From Semisulcospira habei (Eukaryota > Mollusca > Gastropoda > Semisulcospiridae), in assembly GCA_036245525.1 (NCBI GenBank), contig BTPG01000003.1, positions 212,219,945 through 212,283,944 on the forward strand: a stretch of DNA of 64,000 nucleotides, given 5' to 3'. Made by a program: the position numbers and the translations under genes. The notes under the pieces are model-generated. The model was not told where the DNA came from, did no database searches, and saw only the letters and a list, made by a program, of their open reading frames with translations. Positions 32,518 through 40,950 of this stretch are shown piece by piece (within the stretch, counting starts at the first letter, position 1; the number at the start of each line of letters is the position of its first letter).

Positions 32518-33057
32518 ATGAACCCTGATGAAATCTTTCTATTGAATGATATCAATGCTGTAGAGAACAAAGACTTAGACTCAAAAAAACAGCGGCTTTT
32601 GTCTGTGATTGTCTCAGGCAAATCAAAGGCTTATCTGGGTAGACAATACACAACAGAGGATATTGAATCTCTTACCTCTGACGAGCTAATCAAGCTTCAT
32701 TCAAAATATGAAAACCACATCGCTTCACTAATGACTCGTGATTTGAGTCGATCTCTAGTATGTCTATACACAAAAGCAGTGAGTCACTTTCTACCTGTGG
32801 ATAGTGACAGTCTTTCACACGACCTTGAAAGCAATCCTATTGTTTCAAGTTCAATTGGCAAATTAGCATGTATCATGTTTTACAAGTTCGGAAATTACCT
32901 TGCACCTGTCGTAACCCTTCTTGTTACCGGGAGTCATATTGATTTTTCAAAAATAAATTTTCTAGAGAAAGAAAAAGAAGGATCAAATGGACAAAACCCA
33001 GACGACTCCACAACCGAACCCCAGTCCAGTTTTGACACAGGTTCAAACTGTGACTAA
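32518..33057 (+). CDS. Polinton small protein, 179 aa, unknown
   Basis: ATG follows CATTATAA, the A/T-rich start context used across the element. It is a mostly polar protein. A helical middle (ELIKLHSKYENHIASLMTRD) is followed by one hydrophobic stretch near residues 120-140 (LACIMFYKFGNYLAPVVTLL) and an acidic Asn/Ser/Asp-rich tail. From memory, similar proteins are frequent in invertebrate Polinton-containing loci, but no biochemical role is known to me. The last 71 bases overlap the next gene in another frame. Confidence 0.7.
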   Translation: MNPDEIFLLNDINAVENKDLDSKKQRLLSVIVSGKSKAYLGRQYTTEDIESLTSDELIKLHSKYENHIASLMTRDLSRSLVCLYTKAVSHFLPVDSDSLSHDLESNPIVSSSIGKLACIMFYKFGNYLAPVVTLLVTGSHIDFSKINFLEKEKEGSNGQNPDDSTTEPQSSFDTGSNCD

Positions 33058-33456
33058 GGCTAAAAGTCCAGGCCGTGTTGAGGCTGGAAAAAGATTAGCT
33101 GAATATAATAGGCAAAAAAAATTACAGCTTCAAACACAAACAGAAAAGACTCATGTGACTGACTGTCAACACCTTCAGGACTGTCAGGACCAGTGTCACT
33201 ACCGTCAGGACCATCAGGACCGACAGGACACCTTCATCAAAGTGAGAGACAAACAACTAAGTCTGACCCTGAAACAACAAAATATATAGTTGCCGGATTT
33301 GTTGTCGGATTTGGTTACGTAGGTTATCAATTATACAAAAAATACAAACCACAGACTCGTACAGTGACCAAAAAATCAGACACTCCAAAAACAAAACCAG
33401 AAGTCACCACATTACCAGTAACATCCAAAGCCGTTGACCCATTTTATATGCAGTAA
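32987..33456 (+). pseudogene. Polinton single-pass membrane protein, frame-broken
   Basis: The frame from ATG 32987 begins polar, with GRVEAGKRLAEYNRQKK, and runs to 33289. A second frame, open from about 33157 to the stop at 33456, carries Ser-Gly-Pro repeats, then a membrane segment (YIVAGFVVGFGYVGYQLYKK) and a basic/Thr-rich tail. The second frame has no ATG. I infer that one gene is split by a frameshift between 33157 and 33289. A function is not known. TAA at the end is fused to ATAAAAA. Confidence 0.6.
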
Positions 33457-33491
33457 ATAAAAATATTATTTTAATTTTTCTTGCCTAAGAA

Positions 33492-33722
33492 ATGAATGAC
33501 TCAAAGAACATGATGAACCTTGTGTATCACTCTGCCGTAATCAGTGGATTAGCAGTAGCTTATTCTATGCTGGGGAAAAGTCTACTCAAAATGAAATCAG
33601 CAGACTTGAGTAGACTCGATGTCGAAGACAGTGCTAAGCTAATTGTAGTTGTCACAGCGTCGATTGCGACAAAAGATTTTCTTGTCAAGCAGGGAATTAT
33701 TCCCGAAAATGTTTCTATGTAA
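33492..33722 (+). CDS. Polinton small membrane protein, 76 aa
   Basis: ATG at 33492. One hydrophobic helix (LVYHSAVISGLAVAYSMLG) is followed by KMKSADLSRLDVEDSAKLIV and a second weak hydrophobic segment with ATKDFLVKQGIIP. It resembles a short protein I recall from many Polinton loci; role unknown, perhaps virion membrane or scaffold. The stop codon is embedded in GTAAATAAAAATATGG, so its poly(A)-like signal and the next start overlap almost completely. Confidence 0.75.
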   Translation: MNDSKNMMNLVYHSAVISGLAVAYSMLGKSLLKMKSADLSRLDVEDSAKLIVVVTASIATKDFLVKQGIIPENVSM

Positions 33723-33730
33723 ATAAAAAT

Positions 33731-34165
33731 ATGGCGACTATAGCTATTATGGTAGGAGGTGCAATGGTTAATGCATTGGCTTTCAGTGGGTCTAATTATC
33801 TCTTTTCAAAAATGGGTAGAGAAGAATCTGCAGAAGAATTGAAACGTCACAATGAAGCATCTGAGAAACTTGCTCAAGCCCAACAGGATTATGAGAAGCA
33901 AAGAATTGAGAAACTTGATTTCATCAATGAAAAACTCAGGCTTGAAGGTCACGCACAGCATACGTTTTCAAATACAGACGAAGCAATCAGGGAATATTTT
34001 CTTGTCACAGGTGAAGACATGTCTATACCAAAACCAAAACTAAGTGACTATTACAAACCAAGCACACAACAAAGAAACGGGGAGATAATCTTTGTTCTAG
34101 TGGGAATGACATTTGTTTATTTTACAGGAGTTTTCATTGCTAGAAAAAATGGCAGCCGAAAATAA
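33731..34165 (+). CDS. Polinton membrane protein with coiled coil, 144 aa
   Basis: ATG at 33731, eight bases after the previous stop. The N-terminal hydrophobic segment IAIMVGGAMVNALAFSGSNY is followed by a charged helical stretch (residues about 34-80, EESAEELKRHNEASEKLAQA and onward) likely to form a coiled coil. Then comes a KPKLSDYYKPS motif and a C-terminal hydrophobic segment (IIFVLVGMTFVYFTGVF) with a basic end. Two membrane segments bracketing a coiled coil suggest a structural or virion protein. Its last 17 bases overlap the integrase start. Confidence 0.75.
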   Translation: MATIAIMVGGAMVNALAFSGSNYLFSKMGREESAEELKRHNEASEKLAQAQQDYEKQRIEKLDFINEKLRLEGHAQHTFSNTDEAIREYFLVTGEDMSIPKPKLSDYYKPSTQQRNGEIIFVLVGMTFVYFTGVFIARKNGSRK

Positions 34166-35107
34166 ACTATCAAAAATATATTACTCTCCATCAGGCTATT
34201 GGAAAGGAGCAACAGCTATTGAAAAATTACATGCCGCTGTGGGCGGAGATATAACACTCAATCAAGTCAAACAATGGTTACAGAGACAAGCAATTTGGCA
34301 GATATATCTCCCTGCTCCAAGAAAGATATCTAGACCTCATTTTGAAAACACTACCCCAAATGACACACACCAAATGGACCTCCTGTTCCTACCACATGAC
34401 ACAATAAGAAAGAAACGATACAAGTATGCACTGACTGTTGTAGACATTGCTTCAAGGTATAAAGACGCTGAACCCATATCTGACAAAACAGCCAGTACAG
34501 TTGCTACTGCTTTATCTAGTATCTATAAAAGAGGCCCTTTAAGATACCCCAGACTAGTGCAGGTTGATGATGGATCTGAATTCAAAGGTGCAGTTAATCA
34601 GTTATTTGCTAAGCATGGCGTACTGGTCAGACGAGGCATTCCAGGTGTGCACAGATCACAGGCAATTGTTGAAAACTTTAACAAACAGTTATCAGAAAGA
34701 CTTTTCAGTTACCAGTATTCTAAGGAACTCATGCATGACACCCGGAACACTGAGTGGGTAAAGAGATTACCACATGTGATAAAAGCAATGAATAACCCGC
34801 TGATGCTATTAAATTGAAAACAATTACAGAGCCAAAAACAATGTCAACCCAGGCACCGCTTGCACCAGACACAAGTTTATTTACTAAACAGGTAAGATAT
34901 TTATATCAGCCAGGGGAGGCTGAAAATGACGTAAAGCGCAGGGCGACAGACCCCATCTGGTCAACATCTGTTCATAATATAAAAAAAATAATTCCCGGCG
35001 CAGACGCAACAATATATTACCTGTATGACCCTGCACCCCAAAGGGCATTTGTCAGAGAAGAATTACAGATTATTCCCCCAGACACCGTTACTCATTTCAG
35101 TAACTAA
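34149..35107 (+). pseudogene. Polinton retrovirus-like integrase, frame-broken near its C-terminus
   Basis: ATG at 34149 sits in GAAAAAATGG and fits better than the upstream non-ATG extension. The DDE core is visible: HQMDLLF with Asp77, RLVQVDDGSEFKG with Asp140, and SQAIVENFNKQL with Glu175, so the second spacing is 34 residues. The ORF stops at TGA 34815-34817 after 222 residues. A different frame from about 34796 to 35107 carries the rest (RYLYQPGEAENDVKRRATDP and a hydrophobic YYLYDP region). A single indel near 34793-34815 is the simplest explanation. Integrase inserts Polinton DNA and makes the 6-bp duplication. The 3' end overlaps the PolB 3' end on the other strand. Confidence 0.88.
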
Positions 35108-38100
35108 GTCGTCAATTAATTCATCAACCAGTTCGTCAACTATTTCTTCAGATAACTTGAGCCTGTAATGACCTGGTGCATAAGCTTTTTCTTTAGTGTG
35201 AAACACTCGTTTCGTGTCTCCAACTGCCAGTGACTTTTTGTGTGTTTGGATCATTTCAAGATTATGTTTGTTTGATCTCAGTGACTTGTTTGGATAATCA
35301 GGCATTAATGCACCATCTAACACTTGCTTGTAATGTTCATGACGTATGTCTTTATTTTTTATTGCTGTTTTTTTAATTCCTTTGGCTTTGGACTGACTAC
35401 CCTTTTGGTGCAGTATAGAATACATTTTGGATCTCAGTCCAACATACTCAACTATTGGCACACCATTTAGTTCATCTTTAAACTTACCAGGCACTTTCTT
35501 GTTTTGTGTGCTGAACAGCGGGTGGTCTTTAGGATAGTCAGATGTGTCATACATGTGTAACTCTGTTTTCATGTCTTCATAAAAGTCTTCAGTACACACA
35601 TCAATGATCATAGAGTCAGTGTCAGTGTATAGCAGATGGCAGTCAGGATACTTTGGTTTGAAGTAATCATAATAAAATTCAAGCATCAACAGTTTTGACA
35701 ACTCAAGAATTGCCATACCAATAAATACTGGCTTGTCCAGTTTGACAATCTTTTTTTTGAGTGACACAGCATACAATGATGAATGAAATTCTTTGTACCC
35801 AGTGTACTGAGGCTTGCCTGTAAGTTTAATTGCGCCCAATTCAGTTGTGACCAGTCTCACATCTTTTCTGTGATGAGGATTTTCCATTGTCTTGCCAAAA
35901 CAGGCATTGTTCATAAGCTTAAAGAAGTCTTTGTCAAATGCAGTGTTGCCGTCTCTGGCACGAAGGGTTGTGTTCTTCATTATGTAATCTTTCATGAAAG
36001 CACTCTGATCAAATTGGATTCCTCTGTGAACTTTCTTTAGTACTAACCCGTGTCTGATGTAAAACTGCAACAAGCGGTAGTGACAAACGTAATTGAATTT
36101 GTCATTTAGATTTGGTACAAGTTTAGTGTCTTCTTTTTTCCCTGTCATACTCATTTTCTCAACAGCTAATGGATAATCATTATGGTAATCATGTAGATGG
36201 TGTGGGTACTCTAGGTCGACTTCAAAGATCCAACCCTTTGCGTCGTTTCGGTCAAGATTCATAATATTGTTAGTTAACCCTGACTCTGTTACATCATACT
36301 GTGACAAATCATACAGACAAAAGTTTTTCAAGGGCAATAACTCACACATTGCCCAGCCATACAAATTGTTAGCGTCTACATAGGTAATGAATGACCTTGA
36401 CCTTGAGGGGTCAAACCCCCGGCCAAGGTCACCATGGGCGTCCAGATATTTATTGTTGGCCCTGGCGTAATTATTTGCTGCAATACTAATGCCTCCCCTC
36501 AATCCACTTTCTACCATTTCACCCATCGTACGATCAGACAACAGGTCAATAAATATCTTACTGGATTTTAAAAATGCATCCCATGTCATGCCAGGACTAG
36601 TTATGTAACAAGCAGGGTCAAGCTTGTAGTGTAACAAACCCTTTTCACGGTAACTTTCAAATACGTCTGCTAGCAAACAAACGTCAGCTTTCAAGTACTG
36701 GTCATGGTAGTCACCAATTGTTTGACACCCTAATTTACCCCATGCATCAAGTGCGTGTTGATATTCAGAGTCAGAAATACCTTTTCCAGTTAGTGTAGAA
36801 TAAAATTTCTCTTTTGGTGGCAGTCTTGTTTCTTCAAACACAACCCAGTGATCAATGTACTCATACGGATAGACACCTTTCTTAATCAAGTCTGGCTCAA
36901 AATATTTACTCGTTATTGGATACTCAGTCAGTCCTTCTGCCAGACTAGCAAGACCTAAAGACAAATGTTGCATGGAGTCATAAAATGCTAATTTGTCTAA
37001 CCTAAAAGTCAAGTATTTCTCAGTTGTCTGGGCAATACAACTTATGTTTTTGTACGACTCATCTACAGCCTGCATGATAATGTGTGAATCATACCCTTTG
37101 AGATTGTGGAAAAAGATTGGCAGTTTGTATGTCTTGGGATCTATTTTTAATAATAAGTTACAATTGTTATGTGCAGCACCTCTGTAACGACCAGTTATGT
37201 GATCGTGGTCACGAACTTTATCACATCCTAAAGGCTGTTCACAAATCCAACACGTCTCAGCTGTATCAAATTTTAGTTTGTCTTCTTCTGTCATCATCAA
37301 AGGCATCTGACTTGTTGTGAGATACTGTACTACCTGACTATACAGATGTCTCATTTCTGTTAAAAACAAACATGCTGCATTTTCACCCCTGTAGATAACA
37401 GGTTCTGAATGAAGACCGTCTGACCTAACAATAATGTATCCAAAAGAACACACCACTTGGTCACTTAGTTTTATAGTCTTTGGTAATGACTCTGGAACAC
37501 GACCTTCATATGGAACAACTAATGATTCAAAATCTGCATACACTACAAACGGCAACTTTTGCTGATTCCCATAGTTCTTAAAATACACTTGACTACCAGG
37601 ATCTGGGTACTTAAGTACAGTCTGTATATTATCAGGTGACCTGCAGTGTAAAACATGTTTGTGTGCCACTGCAATAGAAGAGAATCTTTGTAAACATTTT
37701 TTACAAACTTCCTGTTTCCCATTGTGCTTTGTAGTATGACCATGAATTAGACGTGACATATTTCTGATAATTGTGTAGTGAAAGTTATCATTATCACCAG
37801 CAGGACCGATTAATAACATATCAACATGTCTATCTTCTGACTGCCCATAGGTTGGGGCAATTGGGGACACTCTAATTGGTTGTAACTTGTTCTCAGACAC
37901 ATTATCCCACACAAACACATTTACAGATATACCAGGATTTAGTTTTTCAAACAAATCTATGTCCTCTATTTTAACAGGGAACTCAATGCCACTAAAATCA
38001 AGTTCATTTACAAATTTGATGTAGTTAGATACACGTTCTGGTTTTGATTTTACAAAGTGTAGTTTAGCAAGCACACACCACATGAAACAATAGTTGTCAT

Positions 38101-38563
38101 TGTTCTGTATGTTGACGACAGCCTTTTTGTTTACTACTTCTGTTGGCAGTGGCAACCATGCTTTACCTAATATAGGATGATACCTAGACTGCTTTAGTTG
38201 TAGTTCATGTACATGACCTTCGTGCCAGCCAGACCCCTTCATTTTTGCACTGTCAATCGCCTGGAGGAAGTCTGGTAATAGTCTGTCTCTAAAAACGTTC
38301 TCCACCTCCGGTTCTCTTCTTGTGTTAACTGTGTGTTGTCTTGTTGATATGTACGATACAATCACTTCACCATCCACCCTAGTAAATTCTATTTTAGCAA
38401 CAATCTGAATCTTCACACTGCCTGTCAGAAGATTTTGTTGTATGACAGAAAAAGAGTTTTCTATTGATTCGTAAACATTATTAGTATTGGATATGGGTAA
38501 GTTTGTTGTGTGAAACACGTTTCTTAAACTAGATGAGCCAGGGTTTTGAACATTGTCCGTCAT
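35063..38563 (-). CDS. polB: Protein-primed family B DNA polymerase (Polinton PolB), 1166 aa
   Basis: Full-length and uninterrupted; ATG at 38563 in AAATAAAAATGACGG. Exonuclease motifs: ExoI VYADFES (Asp344, Glu346), ExoII HNLKGYD (486-492), ExoIII YLKADVCLLAD (623-633). Polymerase motifs: A, TYVDANNLYGWAM (Asp730); B, KLMNNACFGKT; C, YTDTDS (979-984). Before ExoI a C2H2-like CKKC...HVLHC lies at about 287-307. Between ExoI and ExoII is a CxxC/HNH-like insertion, CWICEQ...RDHDHITGRYRGAAHNNC (438-468), known in related invertebrate polymerases. The protein replicates linear DNA from terminal protein. The N-terminal 330 residues may include the priming or other domain; I cannot assign it. The 3' end overlaps the integrase frame by 45 bases. 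Confidence 0.95.
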   Translation of the reverse strand: MTDNVQNPGSSSLRNVFHTTNLPISNTNNVYESIENSFSVIQQNLLTGSVKIQIVAKIEFTRVDGEVIVSYISTRQHTVNTRREPEVENVFRDRLLPDFLQAIDSAKMKGSGWHEGHVHELQLKQSRYHPILGKAWLPLPTEVVNKKAVVNIQNNDNYCFMWCVLAKLHFVKSKPERVSNYIKFVNELDFSGIEFPVKIEDIDLFEKLNPGISVNVFVWDNVSENKLQPIRVSPIAPTYGQSEDRHVDMLLIGPAGDNDNFHYTIIRNMSRLIHGHTTKHNGKQEVCKKCLQRFSSIAVAHKHVLHCRSPDNIQTVLKYPDPGSQVYFKNYGNQQKLPFVVYADFESLVVPYEGRVPESLPKTIKLSDQVVCSFGYIIVRSDGLHSEPVIYRGENAACLFLTEMRHLYSQVVQYLTTSQMPLMMTEEDKLKFDTAETCWICEQPLGCDKVRDHDHITGRYRGAAHNNCNLLLKIDPKTYKLPIFFHNLKGYDSHIIMQAVDESYKNISCIAQTTEKYLTFRLDKLAFYDSMQHLSLGLASLAEGLTEYPITSKYFEPDLIKKGVYPYEYIDHWVVFEETRLPPKEKFYSTLTGKGISDSEYQHALDAWGKLGCQTIGDYHDQYLKADVCLLADVFESYREKGLLHYKLDPACYITSPGMTWDAFLKSSKIFIDLLSDRTMGEMVESGLRGGISIAANNYARANNKYLDAHGDLGRGFDPSRSRSFITYVDANNLYGWAMCELLPLKNFCLYDLSQYDVTESGLTNNIMNLDRNDAKGWIFEVDLEYPHHLHDYHNDYPLAVEKMSMTGKKEDTKLVPNLNDKFNYVCHYRLLQFYIRHGLVLKKVHRGIQFDQSAFMKDYIMKNTTLRARDGNTAFDKDFFKLMNNACFGKTMENPHHRKDVRLVTTELGAIKLTGKPQYTGYKEFHSSLYAVSLKKKIVKLDKPVFIGMAILELSKLLMLEFYYDYFKPKYPDCHLLYTDTDSMIIDVCTEDFYEDMKTELHMYDTSDYPKDHPLFSTQNKKVPGKFKDELNGVPIVEYVGLRSKMYSILHQKGSQSKAKGIKKTAIKNKDIRHEHYKQVLDGALMPDYPNKSLRSNKHNLEMIQTHKKSLAVGDTKRVFHTKEKAYAPGHYRLKLSEEIVDELVDELIDDLVTEMSNGVWGNNL

Positions 38564-38605
38564 TTTTATTTGACCGACAAAATAATAAAATAAAATATAT
38601 TAACG

Positions 38606-38956
38606 TTAACTCTGCTTGCTCACCTTGTGTAATACCACTTTATTAACTGTAACACTGTCAATATAAACATTTAGCTTGCGCAGTTGTTTAAATATGCTAT
38701 AACAAATTTCCCCTAACCAACCATAGTCGGTATCATTAACTTTAAAAGTAGGTGTCTTTAAATCAACTGTCATGCATTCCACATTTGGATGCTCATCGAC
38801 ATAATCCAAAGTCACACTATATGTAACATATATTTCTGATGGTGCTGAAAGGCTTATGTAAGTCTGTTTGGGTGATGTTATTAAATCAGTAAAGTGCATA
38901 ACATCTTTGAAAAGGTGTGTGAGATCAAGCACCTGTATGATTTTTCCGTCTGTCAT
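38606..38956 (-). CDS. Polinton protein, 116 aa, unknown
   Basis: ATG at 38956 in CCAATAAAAATGACAG, the element's typical start. A small acidic-to-neutral protein predicted mostly beta (ISLSAPSEIYVTYSVTLDYV, then TPTFKVNDTDYGWLGEICYS and a helical FKQLRKLNVYI). No known motif was recognised. It is not an adenain-like protease: no His...Cys arrangement of that family is visible. It lies between ATPase and PolB on the same strand and probably shares their expression class. Confidence 0.65.
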   Translation of the reverse strand: MTDGKIIQVLDLTHLFKDVMHFTDLITSPKQTYISLSAPSEIYVTYSVTLDYVDEHPNVECMTVDLKTPTFKVNDTDYGWLGEICYSIFKQLRKLNVYIDSVTVNKVVLHKVSKQS

Positions 38957-38992
38957 TTTTATTGGACAAACAAATGTATAAATTAATTTACA

Positions 38993-39604
38993 TCAATTTA
39001 CTAACCCATACCCTGTGGGCTGATCTGTCTTTAAAATGAGCTTTAGATGCTTAGTTGATTTCAGTTTATTTTTCACATCATCACGTTCATGCTTATTTGG
39101 GATGACATCGTTTTCTCTGAGACAGTCTTCAAAGCTGTCACGGTCCTTGCAGTAAAACAAACAGATAAACTTTAACTGTTCTCGAAAATCTTTCAGTACA
39201 GCATTATATTTCTGAGTGAGAATCCATACATTGACGTTTGCGTGTCTGCCACTGAAGGCAAGTTCTGCTAATGTGTTTCTCTTCTTGACAATGTCTTTCT
39301 CTGCTGAGCAGTCATCAACAATAAACAATGTTGACTGTCCTTCAAATTGCTTGTAAAAATATTGTAGGTAGTCATTCAGTTTCTTCTCAGGGTCAACTAA
39401 ATATATGTTGTTGTCAGTCCAAATGAATAAACGGTTGTGATAAGCTTTGTTGTGTTTGATAGTAGGACAAAATATTACAATGTTTTCAAAGTGCTGTATG
39501 TATCTTGTTTGTAATAAGTCAAGTACAAATTCAGTTTTACCACACCCTGTGGCACCACAAAACAATCCACAGTGTGGGTCGAGTGTCATTAAGCTCCGGT
39601 TCAT
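38993..39604 (-). CDS. A32-type FtsK/HerA packaging ATPase, 203 aa
   Basis: I place the start at ATG 39604 (TGTATTAAAATGAACC), inside a longer open frame that would overlap the capsid gene. Walker A is GATGCGKT (residues 17-24), preceded by DPHCGLF as in Polinton/poxvirus A32 ATPases. Walker B is LFIVDD (93-98), followed by a sensor-like VNVWILTQ. The length matches the compact Polinton form. It would pump DNA into capsids, which argues this lineage makes or made virions. The capsid stop and this start are 19 bases apart. Confidence 0.92.
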   Translation of the reverse strand: MNRSLMTLDPHCGLFCGATGCGKTEFVLDLLQTRYIQHFENIVIFCPTIKHNKAYHNRLFIWTDNNIYLVDPEKKLNDYLQYFYKQFEGQSTLFIVDDCSAEKDIVKKRNTLAELAFSGRHANVNVWILTQKYNAVLKDFREQLKFICLFYCKDRDSFEDCLRENDVIPNKHERDDVKNKLKSTKHLKLILKTDQPTGYGLVN

Positions 39605-39623
39605 TTTAATACACAATATAATT

Positions 39624-40910
39624 TTAATATATGTGTCCACTTAGTCTACTGTCTTGTATATTGAGTTGTGCATCATATATCAGGTACAAATATATGTTTA
39701 TGGCTGCAGCAGTTTCAACCTTCTTTTGTATCTGAATTGTTATTCCATCACTACCGTTCTCGACAGTACGTCCTGACCCATGAAGGTAATCGTCATCTGT
39801 ACTACGAAGGTCTAGCCACAGTGCATACTTGTTTGTCAGGTATTGTCCGATCCTAACATCATACAGATGTAGATCTTTGCACGCAATGTTTGCGGGTTTA
39901 TCTCTAATCCTTCCACCCGCAAAATACTTTGTGGTTTCGTCATAGTGTTGATAAGGTAACAAACCTGAAGCATACACTTGATTAGGACGGCCTTCAATTG
40001 TGCAGGACAAGTGTGTAATCTTAGGATTGTAGAATTTTTCTGAATCCCGTTTGTATGGTTCTGCTGGTTCAACAAACAACATAAGAATACCTTTCAGTGA
40101 CCTAGCAGGCGTGTTTAAGTTTATGTTCCACATTGGGTCGCTTTTGTCTTTGGGTATTAAACTATGTCTAATCACCCTGTCATAATAAATTGGAAGTCTT
40201 GACTGATACTGATTTTGAATGAGTCTGGCTAGTTCAGTGTGTGTGACAATTTCATATTCCAAGGAAATGTTAGAGATCTTGTATGTTGCATCTGTGGCAG
40301 ATGATTTAATAACTTTGGAGTAGTCATTGAAAGTTAGTTCAAAGCTCAGACGGTCATTCAGTGCCCCTTGATAATAAGGCAGATGAGCTGTTAGGATTTC
40401 AAACTCAAGTGGAATGTAAAATCTGGTTCCATATGTTTCAGCTATAATAACTTCCTTTGGTACCCCAGTAGTTGTTTTGTCTCCGGCATTGATTCGAAGT
40501 TTACCAACATTATCTGGCTGTATGCCTTGATAAATACGATCTTCTCGTTCTTCTCTTGTGAGCCAAAGGTCTTTGTAACAGTAAAATACATCTGAGTCAT
40601 CAAGACTAAACACTTCCTGTCCTTCAAGTTTTACTTTAATAGTTCTAACAATTGCTCTACCAAGATTGTTAACTAGTGTTCTGTTTACGTCTGCATCTGA
40701 TGATAGTTCAATATTAAATGCTAGGCGTGCAGTGCCAGGAACAATAACGTCACTGGGACCTAGGTTTGGAAACTTGACTGTAAGTGTTTGGTTCTGGTCT
40801 ATGGTACTTGGATTGTTCGTGATAACGATTGATTGTCTTATGCCCTTAACACCCAGAGGCTCACGTAGTTTTCTGTATGGGTCTAACTTTGATCCGTAAG
40901 ACTGTGTCAT
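39624..40910 (-). CDS. Candidate major capsid protein (double jelly roll), about 428 aa
   Basis: Start chosen at ATG 40910 (CATAATAAAAATGACAC). Predicted almost entirely beta, with two similar halves. Conserved-looking segments are SIVITNNPSTIDQNQTLTV near the N-terminus, FYIPLEFEILTAHLPYYQGA (reminiscent of the conserved loop/strand of double-jelly-roll capsids), NDRLSFELTFNDY, and KGILMLFVEPAEPYKRD. I recall similar invertebrate predictions labelled F54H12.2-like; this is memory, unverified. It is shorter than classic Polinton capsid proteins (about 600 aa). Its position next to the packaging ATPase supports the assignment. Alternative: another abundant virion protein. Confidence 0.65.
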   Translation of the reverse strand: MTQSYGSKLDPYRKLREPLGVKGIRQSIVITNNPSTIDQNQTLTVKFPNLGPSDVIVPGTARLAFNIELSSDADVNRTLVNNLGRAIVRTIKVKLEGQEVFSLDDSDVFYCYKDLWLTREEREDRIYQGIQPDNVGKLRINAGDKTTTGVPKEVIIAETYGTRFYIPLEFEILTAHLPYYQGALNDRLSFELTFNDYSKVIKSSATDATYKISNISLEYEIVTHTELARLIQNQYQSRLPIYYDRVIRHSLIPKDKSDPMWNINLNTPARSLKGILMLFVEPAEPYKRDSEKFYNPKITHLSCTIEGRPNQVYASGLLPYQHYDETTKYFAGGRIRDKPANIACKDLHLYDVRIGQYLTNKYALWLDLRSTDDDYLHGSGRTVENGSDGITIQIQKKVETAAAINIYLYLIYDAQLNIQDSRLSGHIY

Positions 40911-40950
40911 TTTTATTATGCACAATAAAAAATAATAAATTAATAAAACA
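40911..40950. promoter_or_regulatory. 40-bp divergent promoter region
   Basis: Lies between the start codons of the capsid candidate (-) and the 413-aa gene (+). Almost pure A/T, with AATAAAAAATAATAAATTAA in the centre, and AATAAAA-type motifs facing both starts. Confidence 0.6.

Noticed and set aside
38606..38956. 116-aa Polinton ORF as the missing protease
   Set aside because: Too short and without the His...Cys catalytic pattern of adenain-like proteases.
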